DNA from: Staphylococcus pseudintermedius | Lineage (GTDB): Bacteria; Bacillota; Bacilli; Staphylococcales; Staphylococcaceae | NCBI RefSeq assembly: GCF_001792775.2 | Contig: NZ_MLGE02000004.1 | Span: 165,800 to 229,799, forward strand | Length of the DNA stretch: 64,000 nt | Reading direction: 5' to 3' | In this document: positions 11,536-20,060 of the stretch, one piece after another | Position numbering within the stretch: position 1 is the first letter of the stretch | Layout of the letters: each line of letters begins with the position of its first letter | Program-made: the position numbers and the translations under genes | Notes under the pieces: model-generated | Seen by the model: the letters and a program-made list of their open reading frames with translations, nothing else | Database searches by the model: none | Told to the model about the DNA's origin: nothing

Positions 11536-12471
11536 CTATTTTAATATTTCGGCTACTCGAAGTTTTGCACTTCTCGCACGATGATTGTCTTCTAAGTCTG
11601 TCGCATCCGCTACGATTGGTTTTCGGTTCACACGTTTCAATTTAGGTGTGTACGCTTCTGGAAGTACGGGTAATCCTCTTGGGACGTCTGGCCCTTTTTC
11701 ATACTCTTGAAACATTTGCTTACATAAACGATCTTCTAATGAATGGAAGGTGATAACAGAAATTCGTCCGTTCACTTTCACATGGTCAATCGCTTGTTCT
11801 AATGAATCTTCAAATGCAGCAAGTTCATCATTCACTGCAATACGAATCGCTTGAAATACACGTTTCGCAGGATGACCACCTTTACGTCGTGCTTTTGCTG
11901 GAATCCCTTCCTTAATACACGCCACTAGATCAAAAGTGGTTTCAATCGGTTGTTGCTGTCGTCTTGCTTCAATTTTTCGTGCGATTTGTTTCGAAAATTT
12001 TTCTTCCCCATATCGAAAAAAGATTTTTACGAGTGTTTCATAAGACCACGTATTGACAACTTCGTAGGCGGAAAGAGGTTGCGTTTGATCCATTCTCATG
12101 TCTAACTTGGCATTATGTTGGTAACTAAACCCTCGTTCTGGTACATCCAGTTGCGGGCTCGAAACACCTAAGTCATATAAAATGCCGTCCACTTTGTCTA
12201 TGTTTAATTCAGCTAAAATATTAGCTAAATTTCTAAAGTTGTTATGTACAAACGTGACTTTATGTAAATCTTGTTGCAATTTTTCTTTAGCATGATTGAT
12301 TGCCGTCATATCTTGATCAATCGCAATCAATCGACCTTCATCCGATAATTGATTCAGAAGATATTGCGAATGTCCTGCGCCACCTAACGTGCAATCAACA
12401 TAGACGCCATCTTCTTTAATATTCAGTTGGTCTACAGTTTCTTTTAATAACACGCTAATGTGATGAAACAC
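11536..12471 (-). CDS. rsmH: 16S rRNA (cytosine-1402-N4)-methyltransferase
   Basis: A 311-residue SAM-dependent methyltransferase acting on 16S rRNA C1402. Motif I is in [16 protein letters not shown] (about residue 24), then [15 protein letters not shown] (about residue 100), [23 protein letters not shown] and [15 protein letters not shown]. It is the second gene of the dcw operon, 17 bp after mraZ. Confidence 0.97.
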   Translation of the reverse strand: MFHHISVLLKETVDQLNIKEDGVYVDCTLGGAGHSQYLLNQLSDEGRLIAIDQDMTAINHAKEKLQQDLHKVTFVHNNFRNLANILAELNIDKVDGILYDLGVSSPQLDVPERGFSYQHNAKLDMRMDQTQPLSAYEVVNTWSYETLVKIFFRYGEEKFSKQIARKIEARRQQQPIETTFDLVACIKEGIPAKARRKGGHPAKRVFQAIRIAVNDELAAFEDSLEQAIDHVKVNGRISVITFHSLEDRLCKQMFQEYEKGPDVPRGLPVLPEAYTPKLKRVNRKPIVADATDLEDNHRARSAKLRVAEILK

Positions 12472-12488
12472 CGCGAACCCTCCGTTTT

Positions 12489-12920
12489 TTAAAAATCAAA
12501 ATCAATTAAGTCTTCTGCAATCTCTTCAAAGCTCTCTTCAGATTCATCATAGAAATCATTCCAAGTGTTGCGATCCCAAATCTCAATTCGATTTGACACA
12601 CCAATCACCGTACATTCTTTGTCAAGATGTGCGTACTCTCTTAATTTAGCTGGGATGTTAATTCTCCCTTGTTTATCGATTTCCACTTCGATAGCACCTG
12701 AGAAGAACATGCGCACAAACTTACGTGCATCACGTTTAGTTAAAGGTAAGGATTTCATTTTCTCCTCAATCGTTTGCCATTCTTCAAGTGTGTAACCAAA
12801 TAAACATTTATCAAGGCCTCTTGTGAGAATAAAACGTTCATTTAAGTCATAACGAAATTTTGATGGTACTATCATACGGCCTTTAGCATCGAGTTTATTT
12901 TCGTATTCACCCATGAACAT
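12489..12920 (-). CDS. mraZ: transcriptional regulator MraZ
   Basis: A 143-residue AbrB-like DNA-binding protein with two tandem SpoVT-like halves, each with the D-x-x-G-R core: [15 protein letters not shown] (about residue 11) and [14 protein letters not shown] (about residue 82). MraZ rings bind direct repeats in their own promoter and tune the dcw operon. Three GTGG repeats lie just upstream (12951-12975). Length and ends match the S. aureus protein. Confidence 0.96.
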   Translation of the reverse strand: MFMGEYENKLDAKGRMIVPSKFRYDLNERFILTRGLDKCLFGYTLEEWQTIEEKMKSLPLTKRDARKFVRMFFSGAIEVEIDKQGRINIPAKLREYAHLDKECTVIGVSNRIEIWDRNTWNDFYDESEESFEEIAEDLIDFDF

Positions 12921-12950
12921 TCTATTATCACCTCACCTTTATTCTAATTT

Positions 12951-12975
12951 ACCACATCTCACCACTATCCTCCAC
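12951..12975 (-). promoter_or_regulatory. candidate MraZ operator: three 10-bp-spaced GTGG repeats
   Basis: On the minus strand the sequence reads GTGGA, GTGGT, GTGGT, with starts exactly 10 bp apart, immediately downstream of a candidate -10 and 31-55 bp before the mraZ start codon. MraZ homologues in other bacteria bind short G-rich direct repeats at one helical turn. Seen in the sequence; binding is inferred. Confidence 0.65.
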
Positions 12976-12977
12976 TA

Positions 12978-13006
12978 ATTCTGTAAAAATCTCCAATATT
13001 TATCAA
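12978..13006 (-). promoter_or_regulatory. candidate dcw promoter
   Basis: Minus-strand TTGATA (13001-13006), 17-bp spacer, CAGAAT (12978-12983). A sigma-A-like -35/-10 pair upstream of mraZ; the MraZ repeats would overlap the transcription start. Confidence 0.5.
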
Positions 13007-13015
13007 AATAGACAC

Positions 13016-13052
13016 AAAAAAAGAACCCTGCTCATATTAAGAAGGGTTCTCA
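13016..13052 (-). terminator. bshC terminator
   Basis: Stem AGAACCCT / AGGGTTCT followed by seven T on the minus strand, just after the bshC stop. Confidence 0.85.
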
Positions 13053-13066
13053 AACCGTTGATATTA

Positions 13067-14680
13067 TCATGTTTTAATGACATATTGATCAAAAGAGTAA
13101 CGAAGTGGAGGGAAAGTGGAGGACGTGTACATCTCCATCCCAAATTCATTTAATAATTGGAGTGGGTTCCAGATACGTTCTTGCAATCCCCCCATCGGAT
13201 GTAACGTTTGTGACAATAAATGGAAGTGTCGCATACTAATTTCATTTTCACGCTCAATATTTTTAAGGTAACGTGACTGTAAATATTCATATTGATGGGT
13301 TTGGATTTGATGATTCTTCTTCAGTAACTTGCGCTGATCTTCCGAATCATTTAACTGTGCTTGCAAACGCTCATAAAAGGCATGTTGCTGGTCGAGCATT
13401 TGTTGCATATCCACAAGCACCTCTTCAGAAGCTTGAGCACGTACAAAACGTTGACGTGCTGCTTCCGTACCATTCGCAATCATATCTGCTAAATCAAGGT
13501 CATATGAAGCTAACAATTTTTCGATTTTAGGTGTCACATATGTGAAACGTAAGCGCGGCAATACAATCGGCATTTCAATGCCCATTTCATGAAAGACCGT
13601 TTGCAACTCTGCCCAGTATTTAATTTCACTCGGTCCACCGATAAATGCAACAGTGTTAAACAACCATTCTTCGGTAAGCGGACGCGTGACCACATTGTTA
13701 GAAAAATCTGTTGGTGTCGCTTCAATTTTTTGTAATAACGCTGCTTGACTGAACGTGACATCCGATTTACTTAAACGATAGACACCATCTTCATACTTTA
13801 ATAACTGACGTTGCCCATCTTCATGCATGAACAAGTGGACATTTGTATCGGTTTGAATCATTGGTGTTAACCCAGCAGCACCTGTACGTTGTTGTTGCGT
13901 TCGAAAAGCGTTGTCAATCTGCTCGTGATGTTGAATGATTTGTTTGAACAACGGCACTTCTATTTCACGTAACGCTTCAAATTGGGCATCAATCAATAAT
14001 AAGCCTGACTGACTAAAACATTCATGTACGATTTGTTTGAATAACGATGTCCAATTGTCTGCTTGATCGATAAAATGAGCAATTTGTTGATACAATACTT
14101 TCGAATGCGGTGTTTCAGGTAATGCTGCAAAATAATCAGTCAATGCTTGTTTCAATGCCGCTTTATCAGGGTCATAGCGGGACACATTGGACTCTGGTGG
14201 TGCCATCGTGTGATATTTCACTTTTTTCAGCGTCCCAGTTCGTTGTTGCATCACATACGTATGATTGACTTCATCAAAGTCGTGGTCCTCACCTGCAATC
14301 CAAAAGACTGGAACGACAGGCGTCTCATATGTAGATTCCAGTTCGTTGGCCTTAACGATGATAGAAATAATTTTATGGAAAGTATAAAGTGGACCAGTAA
14401 ACAACCCTGCTTGTTGACCACCTACGACGACTTTCGCGCCATTTTCTAAAGCATCGAGTGCACGTTGTTGGGCTTCAGAAAGGTTTAAATCCGCCATATA
14501 CGCGCGCACAACTTTCGCCATTTCATGTTCTCTACCATTGTTAGGTTGTTGCATACGGCGTGCATAACTTTCCTCTTCAACCGGATCATAATCAAAAAAT
14601 TGCAATATATTTTCATCTTGTTGTTTTAAACGGTTTATAAATTGATCCGACTCATTGACTGTAATATTTAAACAATCCAT
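13067..14680 (-). CDS. bshC: bacillithiol biosynthesis cysteine-adding enzyme
   Basis: A 537-residue BshC, the last enzyme of bacillithiol synthesis, adding cysteine to GlcN-malate. Characteristic stretches: KVVVGGQQAGLFTGPLYTFHK (in part, about residue 88) and PVFWIAGEDHDFDEVNHTY (about residue 125), a C-terminal coiled coil, and PMGGLQERIWNP near the end. I chose the second ATG: it is 8 bp from AAGGAG, while the first is only 2 bp from it. Located directly upstream of mraZ as in S. aureus. Bacillithiol is the low-molecular-weight thiol supporting redox and fosfomycin/metal detoxification. Confidence 0.95.
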   Translation of the reverse strand: MDCLNITVNESDQFINRLKQQDENILQFFDYDPVEEESYARRMQQPNNGREHEMAKVVRAYMADLNLSEAQQRALDALENGAKVVVGGQQAGLFTGPLYTFHKIISIIVKANELESTYETPVVPVFWIAGEDHDFDEVNHTYVMQQRTGTLKKVKYHTMAPPESNVSRYDPDKAALKQALTDYFAALPETPHSKVLYQQIAHFIDQADNWTSLFKQIVHECFSQSGLLLIDAQFEALREIEVPLFKQIIQHHEQIDNAFRTQQQRTGAAGLTPMIQTDTNVHLFMHEDGQRQLLKYEDGVYRLSKSDVTFSQAALLQKIEATPTDFSNNVVTRPLTEEWLFNTVAFIGGPSEIKYWAELQTVFHEMGIEMPIVLPRLRFTYVTPKIEKLLASYDLDLADMIANGTEAARQRFVRAQASEEVLVDMQQMLDQQHAFYERLQAQLNDSEDQRKLLKKNHQIQTHQYEYLQSRYLKNIERENEISMRHFHLLSQTLHPMGGLQERIWNPLQLLNEFGMEMYTSSTFPPLRYSFDQYVIKT

Positions 14681-14811
14681 GCTCATTTCTCCTTAAACAG
14701 TATTCCATAACAGTATAAAGGTTCCACACGCACATGACAATCTAACGGCTTGCTTCAAAATTTAAAATAAATAGGCTATAATTAAATTATTAAAGACAAG
14801 GGGGTAATCAC

Positions 14812-15261
14812 ATGACAAAAGTTGAGCACCTTGACATTAACTACAAAACAGAAGAACTTTTTGAAGACTTTCGTCAAAATTTTGGCAACAAAGATTTATA
14901 CATGGTGAACGAACTGCACGGTGAGATGATTGATGCCAGTTCTGAGTCACCATTTTATGGTATTTATGTTGGGGAAAAAATTGGCGCACGTATGGCACTT
15001 TATCGAAAAGGCGAAGTTGAAGAGACATTTTTTCCGAACTTTGACGATTATCTCGTCGTTTGGAAACTCGAAGTACTTAAAAAATATCAAGGCAAAGGTT
15101 ACGGTTCTGCATTAGTCGCATATGCAAAATCATTCGACCTTCCTATTAAAGCGATTGCGAGAAATGAGTCTAAAGACTTCTTTATTAAAAATGGTTTTAA
15201 AGATTTAGAAGTCAAAAATGACGATGGGCACGATATACTCGTTTGGGAACCCCAAAAATAA
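14812..15261 (+). CDS. GNAT-family N-acetyltransferase
   Basis: A 149-residue GNAT fold protein. The acetyl-CoA pyrophosphate loop is seen as KKYQGKGYGSALVAYA (about residues 90-105), with the preceding beta strand VVWKLEVL. The substrate is unknown; an orthologue sits between bshC and the HAD gene in S. aureus. It has a strong AGGGGG ribosome site 7 bp before ATG and its own terminator, so it is monocistronic and divergent from bshC. Confidence 0.85.
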   Translation: MTKVEHLDINYKTEELFEDFRQNFGNKDLYMVNELHGEMIDASSESPFYGIYVGEKIGARMALYRKGEVEETFFPNFDDYLVVWKLEVLKKYQGKGYGSALVAYAKSFDLPIKAIARNESKDFFIKNGFKDLEVKNDDGHDILVWEPQK

Positions 15262-15270
15262 TAACAAAAG

Positions 15271-15322
15271 TTGAAGGGTGCTGTTCTCAGTTGAAAAACT
15301 AAGAACAGCACCCTTCAATTTT
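15271..15322. terminator. strong bidirectional terminator
   Basis: A 17-bp perfect stem (TTGAAGGGTGCTGTTCT and its complement) 10 bp after the acetyltransferase stop, with T-rich 3' flanks. Confidence 0.85.
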
Positions 15323-15450
15323 AAGACAATCCTGAATCCCTTCTAAAAAATTGAGGAGATTGGATTTCTGAAAAATGATAATCTAGTTTTTGGAAATCTA
15401 ATCATCTTCCACTTACATTACAACCATACAAATGATGGTAGTTACTTGAA

Positions 15451-16137
15451 TTACTTTAAAATCTCTTTTAATGCTTCAATATGGTTAATCGTATACGTCG
15501 GTTGAATAGACGTTTTATTTTCAAGCTGACGGTGGTTAAACCAGCAAGTATCAATTCCAGAATTAATACCACCTTGAATATCAGAAGTAAGTGAATCCCC
15601 CACGATTAGGAAGTCCTTTTTATCATACTGATGAAACACTTTAAAGACCTCTTCAAAAAATGCGACATTCGGCTTCTGTGCTCCAATTTTATCTGAAATA
15701 AAAATATGATCCATCATGGAGTGAAGGTCCGTTCGTGCGATACGTCGTTCTTGTGTATCTGTTACACCATTCGTCACTATCGCTAATGCATAATTTGATT
15801 GAAGTGTTTTCAACATAGGAATGATACCCGTGAGCCATTTAATGGGAGCACGTGCAAGACCATCACGAAAGACAACATCCGCTTCTTGACCATCAACTGT
15901 CATGCCATATGTCGCAAATGTTTCGATAAAGCGATGACGCAATACTTCCGCTTTCGTTATTTCTCCACGTTGAAATGCTTCCCAATGATTTTGATTAATT
16001 TCCTTAAAACGGTGATAGTCATGTAGTTGAGAAGGTACGGCATAATGACGCATTAAATGGGCATATGCCTGTACTTCAGCGTCATGAAAATCTACCAATG
16101 TATCATCAAAATCGAATAAAATTACTTTATAACTCAA
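15451..16137 (-). CDS. HAD-superfamily hydrolase, YjjG-like
   Basis: A 228-residue haloacid-dehalogenase phosphatase. Motif I is VILFDFDDTLVDF (nucleophile Asp about residue 10), motif II IVTNGVTDTQ, motif III lysine in DKIGAQKPNVAFF, and motif IV FLIVGDSLTSDIQGG. Closest to YjjG/YfnB-type nucleotidases that remove non-canonical nucleoside monophosphates, but the substrate cannot be fixed from sequence. Between the PSM-beta locus and the acetyltransferase, as in S. aureus. Confidence 0.85.
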   Translation of the reverse strand: MSYKVILFDFDDTLVDFHDAEVQAYAHLMRHYAVPSQLHDYHRFKEINQNHWEAFQRGEITKAEVLRHRFIETFATYGMTVDGQEADVVFRDGLARAPIKWLTGIIPMLKTLQSNYALAIVTNGVTDTQERRIARTDLHSMMDHIFISDKIGAQKPNVAFFEEVFKVFHQYDKKDFLIVGDSLTSDIQGGINSGIDTCWFNHRQLENKTSIQPTYTINHIEALKEILK

Positions 16138-16450
16138 ATTTCACGCCTCCCGAAAGTCAAAAGAATCTTTCTAAGTGTATCAAAATACGTATGATCTGTC
16201 ATACGATTTCACTGATGGAGTAAGAATGGGCCGATAAAACTATGACAGAGTGGACTACTTGATTGCACACTTCGACATGTCATTCAACGTAAAAAAAGAT
16301 GATACATTCCAGTGCCCACGTTCACCCTATGCGCACGAAATCTATCATCTCTATCAATAGTCAAGTTCATCATCTTAACTGATTCGACATTTGAATTTAT
16401 TTATTGTTAAGGAAAGTTGATATTCAATTGTCAAAAGTAGAAACGATTAA
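16138..16450. other. non-coding gap with a long hairpin
   Basis: No gene seen. A GATGATA ... TATCATC inverted repeat (about 16299-16358) after an A-run may be the terminator of the psm-beta transcript, which reads leftwards into this gap. Confidence 0.35.
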
Positions 16451-16582
16451 TTAACCAAAGAAGCCACTAATTACATTAATACCATTTGCTACGATATCAG
16501 CAATGCTTGTGCCTAATGTGACCCAATCATGGTTAATACCTGCCTCGATTGTGTTTTTAATTGCGTCAAATAATTCTGTCAT
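16451..16582 (-). CDS. beta-class phenol-soluble modulin
   Basis: A 43-residue amphipathic peptide starting MTELFDAIKNTIEAGINH and ending VISGFFG. The length, the LFDAI-T-EAG---DW pattern and the VANGI-VISG segment are those of staphylococcal PSM-beta peptides, secreted without a signal peptide through the Pmt exporter and linked to biofilm structuring. An AGGGGTTCTATT ribosome site precedes the ATG. Position (next to the HAD gene upstream of bshC/mraZ) matches psm-beta of S. aureus. Only one copy is present here. Confidence 0.88.
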   Translation of the reverse strand: MTELFDAIKNTIEAGINHDWVTLGTSIADIVANGINVISGFFG

Positions 16583-16647
16583 AATAGAACCCCTCCATAA
16601 AGATAATTTATATTACAAAGCATTGAACGGTTTGCTTTGTTAAATTA

Positions 16648-16679
16648 ACTATAACGTGTTTTATAAATATTGCCGTCAA
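16648..16679 (-). promoter_or_regulatory. candidate psm-beta promoter
   Basis: Minus-strand TTGACG (16674-16679), an unusually long 20-bp spacer, TATAGT (16648-16653). Long spacers are typical of AgrA-activated promoters. Confidence 0.45.
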
Positions 16680-16684
16680 TCTTT

Positions 16685-16714
16685 CTCAACTTGTTGGTTA
16701 GCATTCCTAATCGT
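16685..16714 (-). promoter_or_regulatory. candidate AgrA direct repeat upstream of psm-beta
   Basis: Minus-strand ACGATTAGG, 11-bp spacer, ACAAGTTGAG, ending 5 bp before the -35. The same arrangement occurs before psm-epsilon (29352-29381). Resembles the AgrA repeat ACAGTTAAG; function inferred. A perfect plus-strand ACAGTTAAG at 16736-16744 lies nearby. Confidence 0.4.
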
Positions 16715-17013
16715 CTGAAACCATCGTCATTTTTCACAGTTAAGATGCCCAACTGTTTTCTAAAAGATAATAATTACTTTTGATAAACATCTATAAAATA
16801 TAATTAAGATTACTTACAGATTTAACTTATCAATATATTTAGTTTCTTGATTATCATTAACATATTGGCAAAGATATATTGCCTAACTGTAAAATGAATT
16901 CATCTTTATTTACACTTAAGCATTCAAATAAACGAGTTAGGCCATATCCTCCTTTTAATCTCCCACATCGTTTAAAATATGGTTACAGTATAAATAAAGA
17001 GGAGGTCATCGCT

Positions 17014-17085
17014 ATGATGTGGGCAGATATCATTTTAGGCATTGTTAAATTAATTAAAGGGTTAATCGATACATTCAAAAAATAA
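17014..17085 (+). CDS. alpha-class PSM-like / delta-toxin-like peptide
   Basis: A 23-residue peptide (22 if the second ATG is used) beginning MMWADIILGIVKLIKGL and ending in TFKK. Strongly amphipathic helix with net positive charge and an ADII...KGLIDTF pattern like S. epidermidis PSM-alpha and delta-toxins. GAGGAGG sits 7 bp before the ATG, which supports this short start over a longer 68-codon reading frame that has no ribosome site. It is followed within 15 bp by a terminator. Probably a secreted cytolytic peptide. Confidence 0.75.
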   Translation: MMWADIILGIVKLIKGLIDTFKK

Positions 17086-17097
17086 TCCGACATGATA

Positions 17098-17131
17098 AAG
17101 GCTGAGACATTCAATTGTCCGGCCTTTTTTT
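17098..17131 (+). terminator. terminator of the PSM-like gene
   Basis: AAGGCTGAGACA / TGTCCGGCCTT hairpin followed by seven T on the plus strand. The remaining 340 bp up to ktrB hold no recognisable gene. Confidence 0.75.
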
Positions 17132-17471
17132 AGTGAGTAAAATAGTACTTCGATTCCCTTACAACAATCTGGCTCAACATGCATGATGTTCAAATACTAC
17201 TCTGCACATTGACCACCTTACACCCCTTATACTACCTCACCCGCTTACCATTTTCGTCCGTAAACTTTTCACATGCGCATCCATGCAAAGCTTATGCTTC
17301 ACACCGTCCCTTCATTATGAAGCAATCTATATGTTATCACTACAAAATACATACAAAACCTGCGCTCGAAGTGACGATTCAAAGCCGATTTGATATACTT
17401 TTGAAAAATAGTGATTTGTTTTTGAAACATATCGTGATATTATAACTTCAAAAAGAACCGAGGCGTCAAAG

Positions 17472-18776
17472 ATGTATAGTAAAAGGCAACCTATCTTGTT
17501 TTATCTTATTTTATTTTTAAGTACTACTTTCATTGGTAGTCTTCTTCTTTACTTACCTTGGACTGGTCAAAAGCCGATTTCTTTTGTCGATGCTATGTAT
17601 GTAGCGACGAGTGCTTTTACAGTGACCGGCCTGACAACCGTGGATATTACAGAGCAGTTTAACGTTTTAGGTCATACTGTCATCATGCTTCTCATTCAAA
17701 TTGGCGGTATGGGAATTGTAGCCGTGTCTCTATTGACACTAATGATTTCACAAAAGAAGATTACATTTCAAAATAATCAATTATTCAAGTTAGAACTTAA
17801 CATCGATGAGACCATCAATGTTGTTAATTTCGCAAAATTTATTTTCATTTTTACGGTAGTATTTGAAGCGCTAGGTGCCATGATCCTCGCAACAGTATTC
17901 GTGCCTGAGTATGGATGGTCTAAAGGCATGTTCATTAGTGTCTTTACGTCTATTTCAGCACTCAATAATGCTGGATTTTCTTTATTCAGTGACAATTTAG
18001 TTTCTTATGCGAGTGATCCCGTAGTCAATTTGATGATTGCGATATTAATTATTGTCGGTGGGATAGGCTATATCGTGTTATTCGACCTAATGACAACACG
18101 CCATTTAAAACGACTTCACGTTCATACGAAGGTCACATTATTTGTCACTTTTATTTTAATTGTTGTTGGGACACTCGGCTTTTTAATATTAGAACATCAT
18201 CACGCATTAAAAGGGATGTCTTTTCCGCAACAAATATTAGTTTCATTTTTCCAATCCGTCAGTACACGTACAGCCGGTTTTAACACGATAGACTTTTCAC
18301 ATCTCGCGCCGGGTACACTCATGTTGACCATGATTTTAATGTTTATTGGTGCAGGTCCGATTAGTGCAGCCGGCGGGATTAAAGTCACAACATTTACACT
18401 TGTACTATTATATGTGATCACCTCATTGAAAGGTCACCGCTATACACAAGTCTTTCATCGTTCGATTGATCAAAAACAAACACAAAAAGCAGTTGCGATT
18501 ACATTAACAGCAATGATGTTCATTATCTTTATTATATTTTGGTTTGCTGTGGCGCAACCGAACTTACAATTTGAAGCGATCGCTTTCGAAGTCATTTCCG
18601 CATTTGGAACAGTGGGCTTATCTACAGGCATTTCTACAGAATACGATACCTTTGCGAAGGCACTGATTATTATTACAATGATTGCCGGTAAAATAGGTGT
18701 ACTCACATTGTTAGGTGTTTTACATAATCGCACAAGAGAAACTTTCCATTACGCGAAAAGCCATTTATATTTATAA
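17472..18776 (+). CDS. Ktr-type potassium uptake channel subunit (KtrB/KtrD)
   Basis: A 434-residue Trk/Ktr membrane subunit with four membrane-pore-membrane repeats. The four selectivity-filter loops are visible: TVTGLTTVD (about residue 52), SALNNAGFSLF (about 165), STRTAGFNTID (about 265) and SAFGTVGLSTG (about 378). It transports K+ (Na+-coupled) with a cytoplasmic KtrA/KtrC RCK ring, which is not encoded nearby. Whether this is KtrB or KtrD cannot be decided from sequence alone. Confidence 0.9.
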   Translation: MYSKRQPILFYLILFLSTTFIGSLLLYLPWTGQKPISFVDAMYVATSAFTVTGLTTVDITEQFNVLGHTVIMLLIQIGGMGIVAVSLLTLMISQKKITFQNNQLFKLELNIDETINVVNFAKFIFIFTVVFEALGAMILATVFVPEYGWSKGMFISVFTSISALNNAGFSLFSDNLVSYASDPVVNLMIAILIIVGGIGYIVLFDLMTTRHLKRLHVHTKVTLFVTFILIVVGTLGFLILEHHHALKGMSFPQQILVSFFQSVSTRTAGFNTIDFSHLAPGTLMLTMILMFIGAGPISAAGGIKVTTFTLVLLYVITSLKGHRYTQVFHRSIDQKQTQKAVAITLTAMMFIIFIIFWFAVAQPNLQFEAIAFEVISAFGTVGLSTGISTEYDTFAKALIIITMIAGKIGVLTLLGVLHNRTRETFHYAKSHLYL

Positions 18777-18783
18777 AAAATCA

Positions 18784-18826
18784 AAACACGCCATCACACT
18801 GTTTAAAATGTGATGACGTGTTTTTA
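18784..18826. terminator. ktr terminator
   Basis: Stem AACACGCCATCACA / TGTGATGACGTGTT followed by a T-run, shortly after the Ktr stop codon; works in both directions. Confidence 0.8.
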
Positions 18827-18899
18827 GTTGATGTGATTCCTAAGTATGCACCGGACAATATCTCAATGATAGCGCACTGCCCTATGCGACTACTTTGAA

Positions 18900-19343
18900 T
18901 TATTGTGCCGTTGTATCTTGACCGTGAATCATCCAACGAATACCGTATCGATCTGTAAATACACCCATTTTCCCGCCCCAGAACTGTTCTGCTAAAGGCA
19001 TTTCGACTGTAATACTGTTATGATCTTTTACGCGGTCATACAGCGCTTCAATTTCTTGAGCATCTTCCCCAACATTCACATCATAGTCTAACATGAGTGA
19101 AATCGCACCGTTAATTGACGCCGCTTTACCAAATGAATCAGACGCAAACAATTGCGTTGAAGCAATAGTGAATTCCGCATGCATCGTCGCATCAGTTGCA
19201 TCCTCTTGTGACAGTCCAAAATGACCTGCTTGTTCTTTTGTTACTGGTAAACGATTAATCTCAGTGGCTCCGAAAACTTCCTCATAATATTCTAACGCTT
19301 CTTTGGTATTTTCAAACGCAATATATGGATATAATTTTGTCAT
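18900..19343 (-). CDS. VOC-family (PhnB-like) protein
   Basis: A 147-residue glyoxalase/bleomycin-resistance fold protein of the PhnB type: N-terminal YPYIAFENTKEALEYYEEVF, then MHAEFTI, QLFASDSF, and the C-terminal WGGKMGVFTDRYGIRWMIHG that carries the characteristic DRYG-x-W motif. Usually annotated as VOC or 3-demethylubiquinone methyltransferase-like; actual reaction unknown. I chose the internal ATG preceded by AGGGAC rather than an ATG 18 bp upstream with a weak ribosome site. Confidence 0.8.
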   Translation of the reverse strand: MTKLYPYIAFENTKEALEYYEEVFGATEINRLPVTKEQAGHFGLSQEDATDATMHAEFTIASTQLFASDSFGKAASINGAISLMLDYDVNVGEDAQEIEALYDRVKDHNSITVEMPLAEQFWGGKMGVFTDRYGIRWMIHGQDTTAQ

Positions 19344-19603
19344 AGTCCCTATCCCTTTCATATCACTTACTTTATTACTATATACCTTTTAGTTAGATAA
19401 AAGAAACAAAGTGTATGATAAGGGCCATAACTGTCATACTATGGATTAAAGTCTTATCAAAAAATTGAAAACTAACCTAAAATATTTTAAAGGTATAGTG
19501 AAAAGCATTGTTCATTTTTTAGTGATAATTTAAATTTTACTATCTATTTGTTGTAATTTTTTGTATTAGGTGTTAAATGTTTAATTTTTTTCTTAAGCTT
19601 ATG

Positions 19604-19632
19604 TTGATTTATAACGACCGATTCGCTATAAT
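19604..19632 (+). promoter_or_regulatory. tRNA-Arg promoter
   Basis: TTGATT (19604-19609), 17-bp spacer, TATAAT (19627-19632), 19 bp before the tRNA. No other feature is seen between the VOC gene and this promoter. Confidence 0.8.
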
Positions 19633-19650
19633 TATCCTTGTGTTGAAAAT

Positions 19651-19724
19651 GTCCTGGTAGCTCAGCTGGATAGAGCAATGGCCTTCTAAGCCATCGGTCG
19701 GGGGTTCGAATCCCTCCCAGGACG
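19651..19724 (+). tRNA. tRNA-Arg (anticodon UCU)
   Basis: A 74-nt cloverleaf: acceptor GTCCTGG / CCAGGAC, D-arm with AGCTCAGCTGGATAGAGC, anticodon stem ATGGC/GCCAT with loop CTTCTAA (anticodon TCT at 19685-19687, reads AGA), T-arm GGGGGTTCGAATCCCTC; CCA is not encoded. It marks the left edge of an AT-rich accessory region, but I found no copy of its 3' end further right that would show a site-specific att repeat. Confidence 0.97.
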
Positions 19725-19731
19725 CTAATTA

Positions 19732-19770
19732 CTCCCTCTAACGCTTGTTGTTAGAGGGATTTCGTTTTTT
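19732..19770 (+). terminator. tRNA-Arg terminator
   Basis: CCCTCTAAC / GTTAGAGGG hairpin then a T-run, immediately after the tRNA. Confidence 0.85.
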
Positions 19771-19784
19771 ACGTGTCAATTATT

Positions 19785-19818
19785 AAACCCCACCTATTGC
19801 AGGCAGGGTGGTTTTCGT
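19785..19818 (+). terminator. second hairpin after the tRNA
   Basis: AACCCCACCT / AGGGTGGTT imperfect stem followed by TTTTCGTTC. It has no obvious upstream gene of its own and may be left from a rearrangement. The 86-codon frame that spans it (19773-20033) has no ribosome site and I do not call it. Confidence 0.5.
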
Positions 19819-19965
19819 TCTTATGTGAATTGAAACAAATTACAGTCTCAACGTTTACTTTAATCACAGTCTATATGTGTCATTTATTTCTGATTTCATC
19901 TATTTATAATATTGCTAATAGGGTTGTATTCGTTGTATTTTTTATAATACTAACAAAGTCATTAT

Positions 19966-20060
19966 TTGAATCATTTTATATTATTTGTTATAATTCAAAT
20001 GAAAGACAGGGAGGCAGTGTCAATCACACATAGTGGTTAGGGGCTGTCTTCTTTGTTTTT
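19966..20060 (+). ncRNA. candidate small RNA antisense to the 3' end of the SIR2 gene
   Basis: A near-consensus promoter, TTGAAT (19966-19971), 17 bp, TATAAT (19989-19994), predicts a start near 20001. The transcript would fold through AAGACAG (20003-20009) and CTGTCTT (20044-20050) and end in TTTGTTTTT. It is about 57 nt long and overlaps the last codons of the minus-strand SIR2 gene. No coding frame of note is inside. Promoter and hairpin are seen; transcription and function are inference. Confidence 0.4.

Noticed and set aside
16879..17085. 68-residue protein in place of the PSM-like peptide
   Set aside because: The long frame has no ribosome site; GAGGAGG lies just before the internal ATG at 17014.
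17179..17445. 88-codon plus-strand frame before the Ktr gene
   Set aside because: No ribosome site, unusual His/Cys/Pro-rich composition, no family resemblance.
19773..20033. 86-codon plus-strand frame after tRNA-Arg
   Set aside because: It begins upstream of a terminator hairpin, lacks a ribosome site, and its hydrophobic look follows from T-rich DNA.
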